Shown here: positions 56,511 through 64,000 of the stretch, piece after piece
Position numbering within the stretch: the stretch's first letter is position 1
Layout: each line of letters starts with the position of its first letter
NCBI RefSeq assembly: GCF_030546755.1
Contig: NZ_JAUOPE010000010.1
Location: 89,985-153,984 of the forward strand
DNA from: Colwellia sp. 1_MG-2023
GTDB lineage: Bacteria; Pseudomonadota; Gammaproteobacteria; Enterobacterales; Alteromonadaceae
Direction of reading: 5' to 3'
DNA: 64,000 bases
Translations under genes and position numbers: made by a program
Notes under the pieces: model-generated
Database searches by the model: none
Told to the model about the DNA's origin: nothing
What the model saw: only the letters and a program-made list of their open reading frames with translations

Positions 56511-58067
56511 ATGTTTGAATTACATGCCAGCAAAGTTGGCAATTTAAAAAATGATGTTTTATCAGGACTAACAGTTGCGTTAGCACTTGTTCCTGAAGCC
56601 GTTGCTTTTGCCTTTGTTGCCGGTGTTGAACCTTTAGTAGGATTATATGCTGCCTTTATGGTGGGGTTAATCACTTCTATTTTTGGTGGACGACCAGGGA
56701 TGATCTCTGGTGCAACAGGTGCTATGGCCGTTGTGATGGTGAGTCTTGTCGCTATCCATGGCGTTGAGTACTTGTTTGCGTGTGTTGTCCTTACCGGGAT
56801 CTTACAAATTTTGGCGGGGATATTTAAACTCGGAAAATTTATTCGTTTAGTGCCACACCCAGTGATGTTAGGTTTTGTTAACGGTCTGGCAATTGTTATA
56901 TTTTTGGCGCAATTAGGTCAGTTTAAAGTTACCAATGCTGCTGGCGAATTAGAATGGATGATGGGTACACAGTTATATACTATGGCGGGTTTAATTGTGT
57001 TAACTATGGCCATTATTCACTTTTTACCGAAATTAACTAAAGCAGTGCCATCTTCACTAGTAGCGATTGTTGTGGTGACAATTTTAGTACAAAGTTTGGG
57101 ATTAGATGCAAGAACGGTAGTCGACTTTGTTCGTGATATGACCAATGATCCTGCTGCATCAATTGCTGGTGGTTTACCTCAGTTCTCTATTCCAAACGTG
57201 CCATTTAATTTAGAAACATTGAAAGTTATTTTCCCCTTTGCCATCGTGTTAGCGGCAATTGGTTTGATTGAATCTTTGTTAACGTTAACCTTGATTGATG
57301 AACTCACCGGTACGCGTGGTCGTGGTAATAAAGAATGTATCGCTCAAGGTGCGTCAAATGCAGTGAATGGCTTTTTTGGCGGTATGGGGGGATGTGCGAT
57401 GATCGGTCAATCAATGATTAATGTGAACTCAGGTGGGCGAGGCAGAGCGTCTGGTATTACAGCCGCATTAGCGCTATTAGGCTTTATTTTGTTTGCTTCT
57501 AGTTTAATTGAAATCATACCGTTAGCTGCACTAGTTGGTGTGATGTTTATTGTCGTTATCGGTACATTTGAATGGTCAAGTTTCCGTATTTTAGGCAAAG
57601 TCCCCAAAGCTGATGCTTTTGTTATTGTGTTAGTTTCTGGTGTGACGGTAGCTACTGATTTAGCAGTAGCTGTGGTAGTAGGTGTGATAGTTTCTGCATT
57701 AGTTTTTGCTTGGGAACATGCAAAGCATGTTAATGTAAAACGTTCTATTGACGAAAATGGCTCTACCGTTTACGACGTTAATGGCCCATTATTTTTTGGC
57801 TCAATTTCAAACTTTTTAGAACAATTTGATGTTAGTAACGATAGTGATGATGTCATTGTTGAATTTAAAAACTCACGAGTAGCTGATCACTCAGCTATTG
57901 AAGCCATTGATACCCTTGCTGAGCGTTATATAGCTAGTGGTAAAACTATGCATTTACGCCATTTAAACAGTGAGTGTAAACAGTTATTAACTAAAGCCGG
58001 CAGTTTGGTTGAGATCAATTTAATTGAAGATCCTGATTATCATATTGCAACGGATGAATTAGCGTAA
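56511..58067 (+). CDS. SulP-family anion transporter with STAS domain
   Basis: 518 residues. N-terminal transport domain ([32 protein letters not shown]) with about twelve helices, and a C-terminal STAS domain ([19 protein letters not shown]). Carries sulphate, bicarbonate or another anion; substrate not readable. The frame also allows GTG one codon upstream. No operator of the hydroxyproline set lies before it. Confidence 0.92.
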   Translation: MFELHASKVGNLKNDVLSGLTVALALVPEAVAFAFVAGVEPLVGLYAAFMVGLITSIFGGRPGMISGATGAMAVVMVSLVAIHGVEYLFACVVLTGILQILAGIFKLGKFIRLVPHPVMLGFVNGLAIVIFLAQLGQFKVTNAAGELEWMMGTQLYTMAGLIVLTMAIIHFLPKLTKAVPSSLVAIVVVTILVQSLGLDARTVVDFVRDMTNDPAASIAGGLPQFSIPNVPFNLETLKVIFPFAIVLAAIGLIESLLTLTLIDELTGTRGRGNKECIAQGASNAVNGFFGGMGGCAMIGQSMINVNSGGRGRASGITAALALLGFILFASSLIEIIPLAALVGVMFIVVIGTFEWSSFRILGKVPKADAFVIVLVSGVTVATDLAVAVVVGVIVSALVFAWEHAKHVNVKRSIDENGSTVYDVNGPLFFGSISNFLEQFDVSNDSDDVIVEFKNSRVADHSAIEAIDTLAERYIASGKTMHLRHLNSECKQLLTKAGSLVEINLIEDPDYHIATDELA

Positions 58068-58073
58068 TAGGGT

Positions 58074-58116
58074 TTAACTCGCCAATAGTTTATAATAAAC
58101 GATAGGCGAGTTTTTA
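58074..58116 (+). terminator. Terminator of SulP gene
   Basis: Stem AACTCGCC / GGCGAGTT with a 21-base loop and T-run. Confidence 0.75.
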
Positions 58117-58153
58117 TCGTAGTGACATTCACTGCGCTTAACGATAGTAAAAT

Positions 58154-58459
58154 ATGCAATTAGAGTTTTTTGATGTTCCTAGCCCTTGTGTTGGTATTTG
58201 TCAGTCAGATGACAAAGGCCAATGCTTGGGATGTTTTAGAACCCGTGAGGAACGTCAAAACTGGATTAATTTTGCTTCAACTGAAAAGCAAAAAGTAATT
58301 AAACGATGTATTCAACGCAAGAAACGAAAAGACGGCAAAATTAAAGTCAAAGAAGTTGAGCAAAATGTTGAGAACCCTCAACCATCATTACTTGACCCTC
58401 CAAGTAAAAATAAATTATCTACTTCCAATGATATCGACTTTGGTGATTTTGAGCTGTAA
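58154..58459 (+). CDS. DUF1289 family protein
   Basis: 101 residues. Four conserved cysteines in CVGIC and CLGCFRTREERQNW match the DUF1289 motif; probably a small metal-binding protein of unknown function. Lys-rich middle and Pro/Ser-rich tail. No clear ribosome binding site. Confidence 0.88.
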   Translation: MQLEFFDVPSPCVGICQSDDKGQCLGCFRTREERQNWINFASTEKQKVIKRCIQRKKRKDGKIKVKEVEQNVENPQPSLLDPPSKNKLSTSNDIDFGDFEL

Positions 58460-58682
58460 ATATCTATATCAAACTCAATTAACCAAACCAAGTGTAAAGT
58501 CTACTGTTGTACTGCAACAATAAGTTGACACTTTCTCTGTGACATTTTTGTCAATTCGTAGCCTTTCAATTGCTCGCTGTTATAATGACGGCAAATATTT
58601 TCTCAATGATTTTGCTCTTTCATTTCAGGGCAACAGAGTCTAATAACATAAAACACTTTTTATACGCTTTTTCGGAGTATTA

Positions 58683-60011
58683 TTGCCAATGTCGAATAAC
58701 CATTTGCTTAATGAAACCCATAACCCTGATTTAACTAGTTGGGTTGAAACTGCCAACCAAGCTGGCTGTGACTTTCCTATTCAAAATTTACCTTTTGCAG
58801 TTTTTAAAAGAATCGGATCAGATGAAGACTTTCGCGGCGGTGTTGCCATTGGTGATCAAATCGTAGATTTAGCGGCAGCAAAGAATGCTGATGTTTTTTC
58901 AGGCGTGGCATTACAAGCGCTTGAAGCTTGCTCTCAACGTGAACTTAATTCCTTTATGGCAATGGGGAAAAATGTTTGGTCAGCACTTCGTTTAGCTTTA
59001 TCTAAGGCATTAAGCTCTGGCTCTGCAGCACAAGAAAAGCTTAAAAGTTGTTTAGTACCTCAAGCCGATGCTGAGTTTGCTTTACCTTGTAATATTGGCG
59101 ATTACACGGATTTCTATACTTCTATTCATCATGCAACTTCTGTTGGTAAAAAATTCCGTCCAGACAACCCATTATTACCGAATTATAAATGGGTGCCAAT
59201 TGGTTATCATGGTCGTTCATCGTCAATTGAAGTTTCTGGTAAAGACTTTAAACGCCCTAAAGGTCAAACGAAAGCGCCTACAGCCACTGAGCCATCTTTT
59301 GGTCCTTGTAAACGTTTAGATTATGAACTTGAAATTGGTATTTTTATTGGTAAGGGTAATGAATTAGGTGAGCCGATTACTATTGAAAATGCCGAAGATC
59401 ATGTCTTTGGTATCTGTATCTTTAATGATTGGTCTGCGCGAGATATTCAAGGTTGGGAATACCAACCATTAGGACCATTTTTATCTAAAAGTTTTGCTTC
59501 TACAATTTCGCCATGGATAGTGACAACTGAAGCGCTTGCTCCTTATAAAGCAAGCTGGACTCGTGATGAAGCTGATCCTCAGCCAATGCCATATTTAGAA
59601 TCTAGTCAAAATAGAGCTTCTGGTTCTTTTGATATTAACTTACAAGTGTTATTAGAAACTGACGCTATGCGTTCCAATGATTTAGCTCCAACACCTTTAT
59701 CACAATCAAACTTTAAAGATTCGTATTGGACAGTTGCACAAATGGTTGCTCATCATACCGTAAATGGTTGTAATTTACGTTCTGGTGATATGTTTGGTAG
59801 TGGCACACAATCCGGTCCCAAACCTGAGGAAGCCGGTTCTATGTTAGAACTATCGAACGCGGGCTCTGAGCCGATTAGTTTGCCAAATGGCGAAACACGA
59901 ACTTTCTTAGAAGATGGCGACAACGTTATTATGACTGGCTGGTGTGAAAAACCAGGAGCTGCTCGTATCGGTTTTGGTTTGGTTGAAGCGAAAATACTGC
60001 CAGCTAATTAA
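58683..60011 (+). CDS. fahA: Fumarylacetoacetase
   Basis: 442 residues, full length for the family. Cleaves fumarylacetoacetate to fumarate and acetoacetate, the last step of tyrosine breakdown. Family signatures DYTDFYTSIHHATSVGKKF and YHGRSSSIEVSGKD, and the metal/catalytic region IFNDWSARDIQGWEYQPLGP. GGAG lies five bases before the TTG at 58683; the ATG at 58689 is the alternative start. Homogentisate dioxygenase is not next to it here. Confidence 0.95.
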   Translation: MPMSNNHLLNETHNPDLTSWVETANQAGCDFPIQNLPFAVFKRIGSDEDFRGGVAIGDQIVDLAAAKNADVFSGVALQALEACSQRELNSFMAMGKNVWSALRLALSKALSSGSAAQEKLKSCLVPQADAEFALPCNIGDYTDFYTSIHHATSVGKKFRPDNPLLPNYKWVPIGYHGRSSSIEVSGKDFKRPKGQTKAPTATEPSFGPCKRLDYELEIGIFIGKGNELGEPITIENAEDHVFGICIFNDWSARDIQGWEYQPLGPFLSKSFASTISPWIVTTEALAPYKASWTRDEADPQPMPYLESSQNRASGSFDINLQVLLETDAMRSNDLAPTPLSQSNFKDSYWTVAQMVAHHTVNGCNLRSGDMFGSGTQSGPKPEEAGSMLELSNAGSEPISLPNGETRTFLEDGDNVIMTGWCEKPGAARIGFGLVEAKILPAN

Positions 60012-60066
60012 TAAAACTCGTTTATCTAAGGCGCGAAAATGTAAAAGTTTCTTGCTGTCAATAATC

Positions 60067-60100
60067 AAAGCTTGTCTTATATATAAGACAAGCTTTTTTA
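60067..60100 (+). terminator. Terminator of fumarylacetoacetase gene
   Basis: Perfect palindrome AAGCTTGTCTTATA / TATAAGACAAGCTT followed by T-run. Confidence 0.88.
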
Positions 60101-60705
60101 TATTAGCCTATTTGTCTCTAAAAATTATCACAGAAAGTTTATCCCATTTAGTTATCTATTTTTTATTCATTTCTTGTTGAATAATTATTCAATGTTTTTA
60201 ATTTTTCATTTAGGCTTTTTGTGCTGTTTTTACGATAAGCAACATGATAAATACGATGAAACGACTTGTATACAATATTCCGTGTTAATATTTGGTTAAA
60301 AGTAGGTGGAAATTACAGCGTTTTTTTTGTTGTCTTTGAAAAGTTCAAAAATAAATCTATTTTATTTTTGAATATCAAAGTTGTTTTTTAGTCGTTATGG
60401 TTATGTTTATAACCTTTTTTATACGAAGCCATTCGCATTTTAAAAATGTAAAATTAAAGCTAGAGAATATGGTCTGTCTGACTTGTAATAAATATAAAGG
60501 AATAACTCATTTTAATATACCGCTTCGTATCGATGTAATGATATTCGTAAACTTTCTTCAACTTGACTTTTAAGGTGAATTTTACCCTCTTGTAAAGCTT
60601 TACTCGCTGTTTTATAACATATTGAGCTTAGAGTATTTTCAAAGGATGTATCTAAGCAATAATAATAATTATTTATATATACCTAAAAACTAGGAAGGAA
60701 ATAAA
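60101..60705. other. Long leader of TonB receptor
   Basis: About 600 bp, AT-rich, no supported gene (a short frame at 59944-60180 is not real). It holds the GntR-type site at 60266 and then a 400-bp stretch before the receptor start, long enough for an untranslated leader or a second promoter. Confidence 0.4.
60266..60278. promoter_or_regulatory. Predicted GntR operator upstream of TonB receptor
   Basis: TTGTATACAATAT, identical over 13 bp to the site at 51804, with the palindrome TTGTATACAA. It lies 428 bp before the receptor start. Confidence 0.6.
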
Positions 60706-63252
60706 ATGTCTAATAAATTTCGTGCTGGCACGCTAGCAATAGCGGTTGGCTTAGCCTTAGGTACTGCTCCCTCATTTGCAGAAGAAAACACTGGTGCTGA
60801 AGAAGTTGAACGAATTGCCGTAGTTGGTTCTCGTTCTGCTCCACGTTCAGTTGCTGAATCCCCTGTACCTGTTGATATTGTAGGTGGTGATGAGTTAGGA
60901 AAAAGCGCCTCTAGTGACATGCTTGATATGCTACAAGGTGCTGTCCCTTCATTCAACGTTCGCCAACAACCTATCAGTGATGCTGCAACCTTAATTCGTC
61001 CGGTAAACTTACGTGGTTTATCATCAGATAGTACACTTATCTTATTAAATGGTAAGCGTCGTCATCGTGCATCGGTTATTGCTTTCCAAGGTGGTGGTGT
61101 GAACGATGGTGCACAAGGTCCTGATATTTCGGTGATTCCAAGCGTTGCTTTAAAACAAGTTGAAGTTTTAAGAGATGGTGCTGCTGCTCAATACGGCTCA
61201 GATGCTATTGCTGGTGTAATGAACTTTGTTTTAAAAGATGACGCTGACGGTGGTTCTTTATCTGTTAAACATGGTGAATACTATGAAGGTGACGGTACAA
61301 GTACTATTGTCGACGGTAATATTGGTTTACCTTTTACGGATGATGGCTTTGTTAATTTAAGTTTTCAGTTAAAAAATGCTGATGCGACTAGCCGAAGTGT
61401 ACAACGTCCAGATGCTGCAGCTTTACAAGCAGCAGGCAATTCTCATGTTCCAGATCCAGCAATGATTTGGGGTAGCCCAGAAATTAAAGATGACATTACC
61501 TTATTCGCTAATGTAGGTCTTGATTTAGGTGATGATAAAGAATTCTACATGTTTGGTAACTACTCTGAGCGTGATGCAGAAGGTGGTTTCTATTATCGTA
61601 ACCCACATAACCGTAGTAACGTATTCTCAATTGATGGTGGTGAAACCTTATTAGTAGGCGATGTCGCTCAAGCAATGGGCGCAGAACGTACTTGTGCTGT
61701 TGTACCGGCAAACGTCCCTAATGTGTTAGATACAGCTGAATATCAAGCGATGGTAGCAGATCCAAACTGTTTTGCTATGAACCAAATTATGCCAGGCGGT
61801 TACACGCCTAGATTCGGTGGTAATATCACTGATACTTCTTTGGTAATTGGAACTAAAGGTGAAGCAAAATCAGGCTTTTTAGAAGGTTGGTATTATGATC
61901 TAAGTGGTAGTGTAGGTCGAAGCGCATCAACCTTTATTCTTAACAATACTTTGAACCCTTCTTTAGGCTTAGACACGCCGGTTGATTTTGAAACAGGTGG
62001 TTATACACAATTAGAAAAAAGCTTTAATTTTGATATTGTTAAAGAAGTTGAAGCCGGTTTTGATCAGCCTCTAAATGTAGCGTTTGGTACAGAATGGCGT
62101 GAAGAAAGCTTTGAAATTACTGCTGGTGAAGAGTCTTCTTGGAAAGCAGGTCCATATGCAGCGCAAGGTTTTAACATAGGTTCTCACGGCTTTAAAGGGT
62201 TCGGTCCAGAAGCACAAGGTATCAATACTCGTCGTAGTTTCGCACTATATGCGGATGTTGAAGCACAAGTTAATGACGATTTATTATTAGGTGGTGCATT
62301 GCGTTATGAAGATTTTACTTCATTCGGTAGTACGCTTAATTATAAATTAACGGCACAATTGTCGGTTTCTGATGAAGTCTCTTTACGTGCTTCACACAGT
62401 ACTGGTTTCCGTGCTCCAACGGTTGGTCAAGCAAACGTTGTCAACACAGCTACATCAATGGTTGAAGGTGAGTTAATTCAAAGTTTCACTGCGCCACCAA
62501 CTAACCCATTAGCAGCATTTTATGGCGGTAAAGAGTTAGAGCCAGAAGAATCAGTCAGTTATGCGGCAGGTATTGTTTATACTAGCGGTGATTTCTTCAT
62601 GACGGCTGATTACTATAACATTGAAGTGACTGACCGTATTGCGCAATCAAGTCAAATTACTGTTGAGCCTGCTGATTACACAGCGCTTGAAGCTGCTGGT
62701 GTAACGAATCCTGAATTAATTTCTGCGGTAACTTATTTTGCCAATGATTTTGATACTACTACTCAAGGTATTGATGTTGTAGCAAACTATTCAATGGAGT
62801 TATTTGACGGTGATACGCAGTGGAGCTTAGCGTATAACTGGACAGATACTAAAGTTGATGCATTTAATCCTGCGACAACAAACCAAGGTAAAATTGATCG
62901 TCTAGAAGATGGTATTCCTGCACACCGTGGTACATTAACTATGGCTCAGTCATGGGAAGATGTAAGCATGTTTGTTCGTGCAAATTACTTTGGTGAGTAC
63001 TATGCAACGCATGCTGATGGTACAACGCCAGAAGAATCAGAAGTTGCCGATTCTGCAATCACTTTCGATGCTGAAATTAGTTATTTCTATAGTGACTCGT
63101 TAACCTTCTCTGCTGGTGCAATGAACATTTTTGACCAAGAAGCACAGAAGTTACAAGCGGCGAATAACTGGAGTGGTGCTATTTACTACGAAAGTGGTCC
63201 ATTCGATTACAATGGTGGTTATTACTACGTAAAAGCTAACTATACATTCTAA
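60706..63252 (+). CDS. TonB-dependent outer-membrane receptor
   Basis: 848 residues. Signal peptide (AGTLAIAVGLALGTAPSFA), TonB box ERIAVVGSRSAPRSV, plug with KQVEVLRDGAAAQYGSDAIAG, and a barrel ending YVKANYTF. AGGAAGG precedes the ATG. A GntR operator shared with hydroxyproline genes lies upstream, so it may import hydroxyproline peptides or collagen fragments (inference). Confidence 0.95.
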   Translation: MSNKFRAGTLAIAVGLALGTAPSFAEENTGAEEVERIAVVGSRSAPRSVAESPVPVDIVGGDELGKSASSDMLDMLQGAVPSFNVRQQPISDAATLIRPVNLRGLSSDSTLILLNGKRRHRASVIAFQGGGVNDGAQGPDISVIPSVALKQVEVLRDGAAAQYGSDAIAGVMNFVLKDDADGGSLSVKHGEYYEGDGTSTIVDGNIGLPFTDDGFVNLSFQLKNADATSRSVQRPDAAALQAAGNSHVPDPAMIWGSPEIKDDITLFANVGLDLGDDKEFYMFGNYSERDAEGGFYYRNPHNRSNVFSIDGGETLLVGDVAQAMGAERTCAVVPANVPNVLDTAEYQAMVADPNCFAMNQIMPGGYTPRFGGNITDTSLVIGTKGEAKSGFLEGWYYDLSGSVGRSASTFILNNTLNPSLGLDTPVDFETGGYTQLEKSFNFDIVKEVEAGFDQPLNVAFGTEWREESFEITAGEESSWKAGPYAAQGFNIGSHGFKGFGPEAQGINTRRSFALYADVEAQVNDDLLLGGALRYEDFTSFGSTLNYKLTAQLSVSDEVSLRASHSTGFRAPTVGQANVVNTATSMVEGELIQSFTAPPTNPLAAFYGGKELEPEESVSYAAGIVYTSGDFFMTADYYNIEVTDRIAQSSQITVEPADYTALEAAGVTNPELISAVTYFANDFDTTTQGIDVVANYSMELFDGDTQWSLAYNWTDTKVDAFNPATTNQGKIDRLEDGIPAHRGTLTMAQSWEDVSMFVRANYFGEYYATHADGTTPEESEVADSAITFDAEISYFYSDSLTFSAGAMNIFDQEAQKLQAANNWSGAIYYESGPFDYNGGYYYVKANYTF

Positions 63253-63331
63253 TTGTTAGTGAACGTAATAAACCACACGCACTTGCGTTAACATCGATCT
63301 GTTAGAGCTTGTCTTTTAACATAATCGGAGC

Positions 63332-63366
63332 AAAATCCAGTGATCACCAATCACTGGATTTTTTTA
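63332..63366 (+). terminator. Terminator of TonB receptor
   Basis: Stem AAATCCAGTGAT / ATCACTGGATTT with a 5-base loop and T-run. Confidence 0.88.
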
Positions 63367-63621
63367 TGTTTTCTGATTGACTACTAGTAGATATAACCTT
63401 GAACCGCAACCGTTCATTTACAGGGTGTTCGCTAAACTGAATTTAAAACTCGCTGATAAACTTGGAAACACCGTAGCAACTAGTACTATTTCTCAAGTGG
63501 GGCAGCGATTAACCGAAACGCTATAGCAAGCTTACATCCTTCGGTTAAGCATGTTTTGACTGACTGTTATTAACAAAACGGTGACTTTTTTTATGTCTTT
63601 TTAGTCAGGTCGTATCAATAA

Positions 63622-64000
63622 ATACAAAAAAGCCCTAACCGATGTTAGGGCTGCTTGCTTCCTACGAAGGAATGGTGCCGATTGCCGGAGTCGAACTGCC
63701 AAACCTGCTTAGCTACTGATTCATCAGTAGGCCAGTTTCTAAGCTTTAAATACAAAAAAGCCCAGCTAATGCTGAGCTTATCTGATAAATGGTGCCGATT
63801 GCCGGAGTCGAACTGCCAAACCTGCTTAGCTACTGATTCATCAGTAGGCCAGTTTCATAAGCTTTAGTTACAAAAAAACCTAGCTAATGCTGGGCTTGTC
63901 TGATAAATGGTGCCGACTGCCAGAGTCGAACTGCCAAACCTGCTTAGCTACTGATTCATCAGTAGGCCAGTTTCATAAGCTTTAGATACAAAAAAGCCCA
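63622..64000 (-). repeat. Tandem array of tRNA-Thr-derived repeat units
   Basis: Three full units (63622-63749, 63750-63869, 63870-63988) and the start of a fourth that runs off the window, with a period of about 119 bp. Each unit on the minus strand holds the CTACTGAT/ATCAGTAG hairpin, the tRNA-Thr T-arm and acceptor with CCA, and an intrinsic terminator. The first unit has the tRNA-Thr terminator type (AGCCCTAAC), the others the AGCCCAGC type. The frames across these units are not genes. Confidence 0.88.

Noticed and set aside
59944..60180. 78-codon plus frame at the end of the fumarylacetoacetase gene
   Set aside because: Runs through the terminator palindrome and starts inside the real gene; no family resemblance.
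63655..63867. 70-codon frame across the tRNA-derived array
   Set aside because: Its sequence is repeated peptide (WCRLPESNCQTCLATDSS) that comes from translating the repeat units.
63622..64000. Functional tRNA genes in the array
   Set aside because: The units have only the 3' half of tRNA-Thr; no D arm, anticodon arm or 5' acceptor strand, so no cloverleaf can form.

Overview
The window looks like a stretch of chromosome from a marine gammaproteobacterium, most likely an Alteromonadales member of the Colwelliaceae type (Colwellia/Thalassotalea-like). This is an inference from the AT-rich base composition, the mutY-yggX-yggL-trmB neighbourhood, PEP-CTERM surface proteins, large TonB-dependent receptors and a full hydroxyproline catabolic set. 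No 16S rRNA or taxonomic marker was available to confirm it.

Left part (1-15.7 kb): a minus-strand operon of a coiled-coil protein, a membrane OmpA-like protein with a probable roadblock/longin-like module, a Ras-like small GTPase and a truncated PAS-like protein. It is followed by a PEP-CTERM-like protein and a five-gene operon encoding a complete tripartite RND pump plus an MDR dehydrogenase and glutaminase, with a divergent LysR regulator. A DnaJ-related protein and a canonical PEP-CTERM protein come next.

15.7-25 kb: a zinc-starvation operon (DUF1826, a 31-residue membrane ORF, Zur, MerC, COG0523 GTPase) sits behind a perfect 18-bp Zur-type palindrome. Next come a serine hydrolase, LexA-controlled umuDC, an integrase remnant and an unrecognised two-gene membrane cassette, then tRNA-Phe and tRNA-Thr. 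Several copies of a repeat made from the 3' half of tRNA-Thr plus its terminator are scattered here and form a tandem array at the right edge of the window. They bracket umuDC and the unknown cassette.

25-34 kb: housekeeping and repair genes (half-size GDT1, yggX, mutY, yggL, trmB, ogt, an Ada-AlkA fusion), with a chemoreceptor and a Tsx-like porin inserted among them, plus a 139-bp direct repeat.

34-41.5 kb: the most system-like unknown. It holds a TonB-dependent receptor, a 7-TM AraC-type regulator, a di-haem cytochrome c, a MauG/CcpA-type peroxidase and a beta-helix protein fused to a cytochrome c domain. The promoters of the receptor and of the cytochrome operon share the same architecture: two CGT(C/A)AG direct repeats exactly 21 bp apart, then TATAGT exactly 26 bp downstream of the second repeat. 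That supports one regulon.

41.8-46.2 kb: an S9 peptidase, an EF-hand protein and a MATE transporter. 46.6-60 kb: catabolism of both trans-3- and trans-4-hydroxy-L-proline (Pyr2C reductase, T3LHyp dehydratase, HypE, D-hydroxyproline dehydrogenase, Pyr4H2C deaminase, KGSA dehydrogenase, GntR regulator), with an orphan histidine kinase, a SulP transporter, a DUF1289 protein and fumarylacetoacetase. A TTGTATACA(A/G)TAT site lies before the reductase, in the dehydratase/deaminase divergent promoter and before a second TonB receptor (60.7-63.3 kb), suggesting that this receptor belongs to the hydroxyproline regulon.
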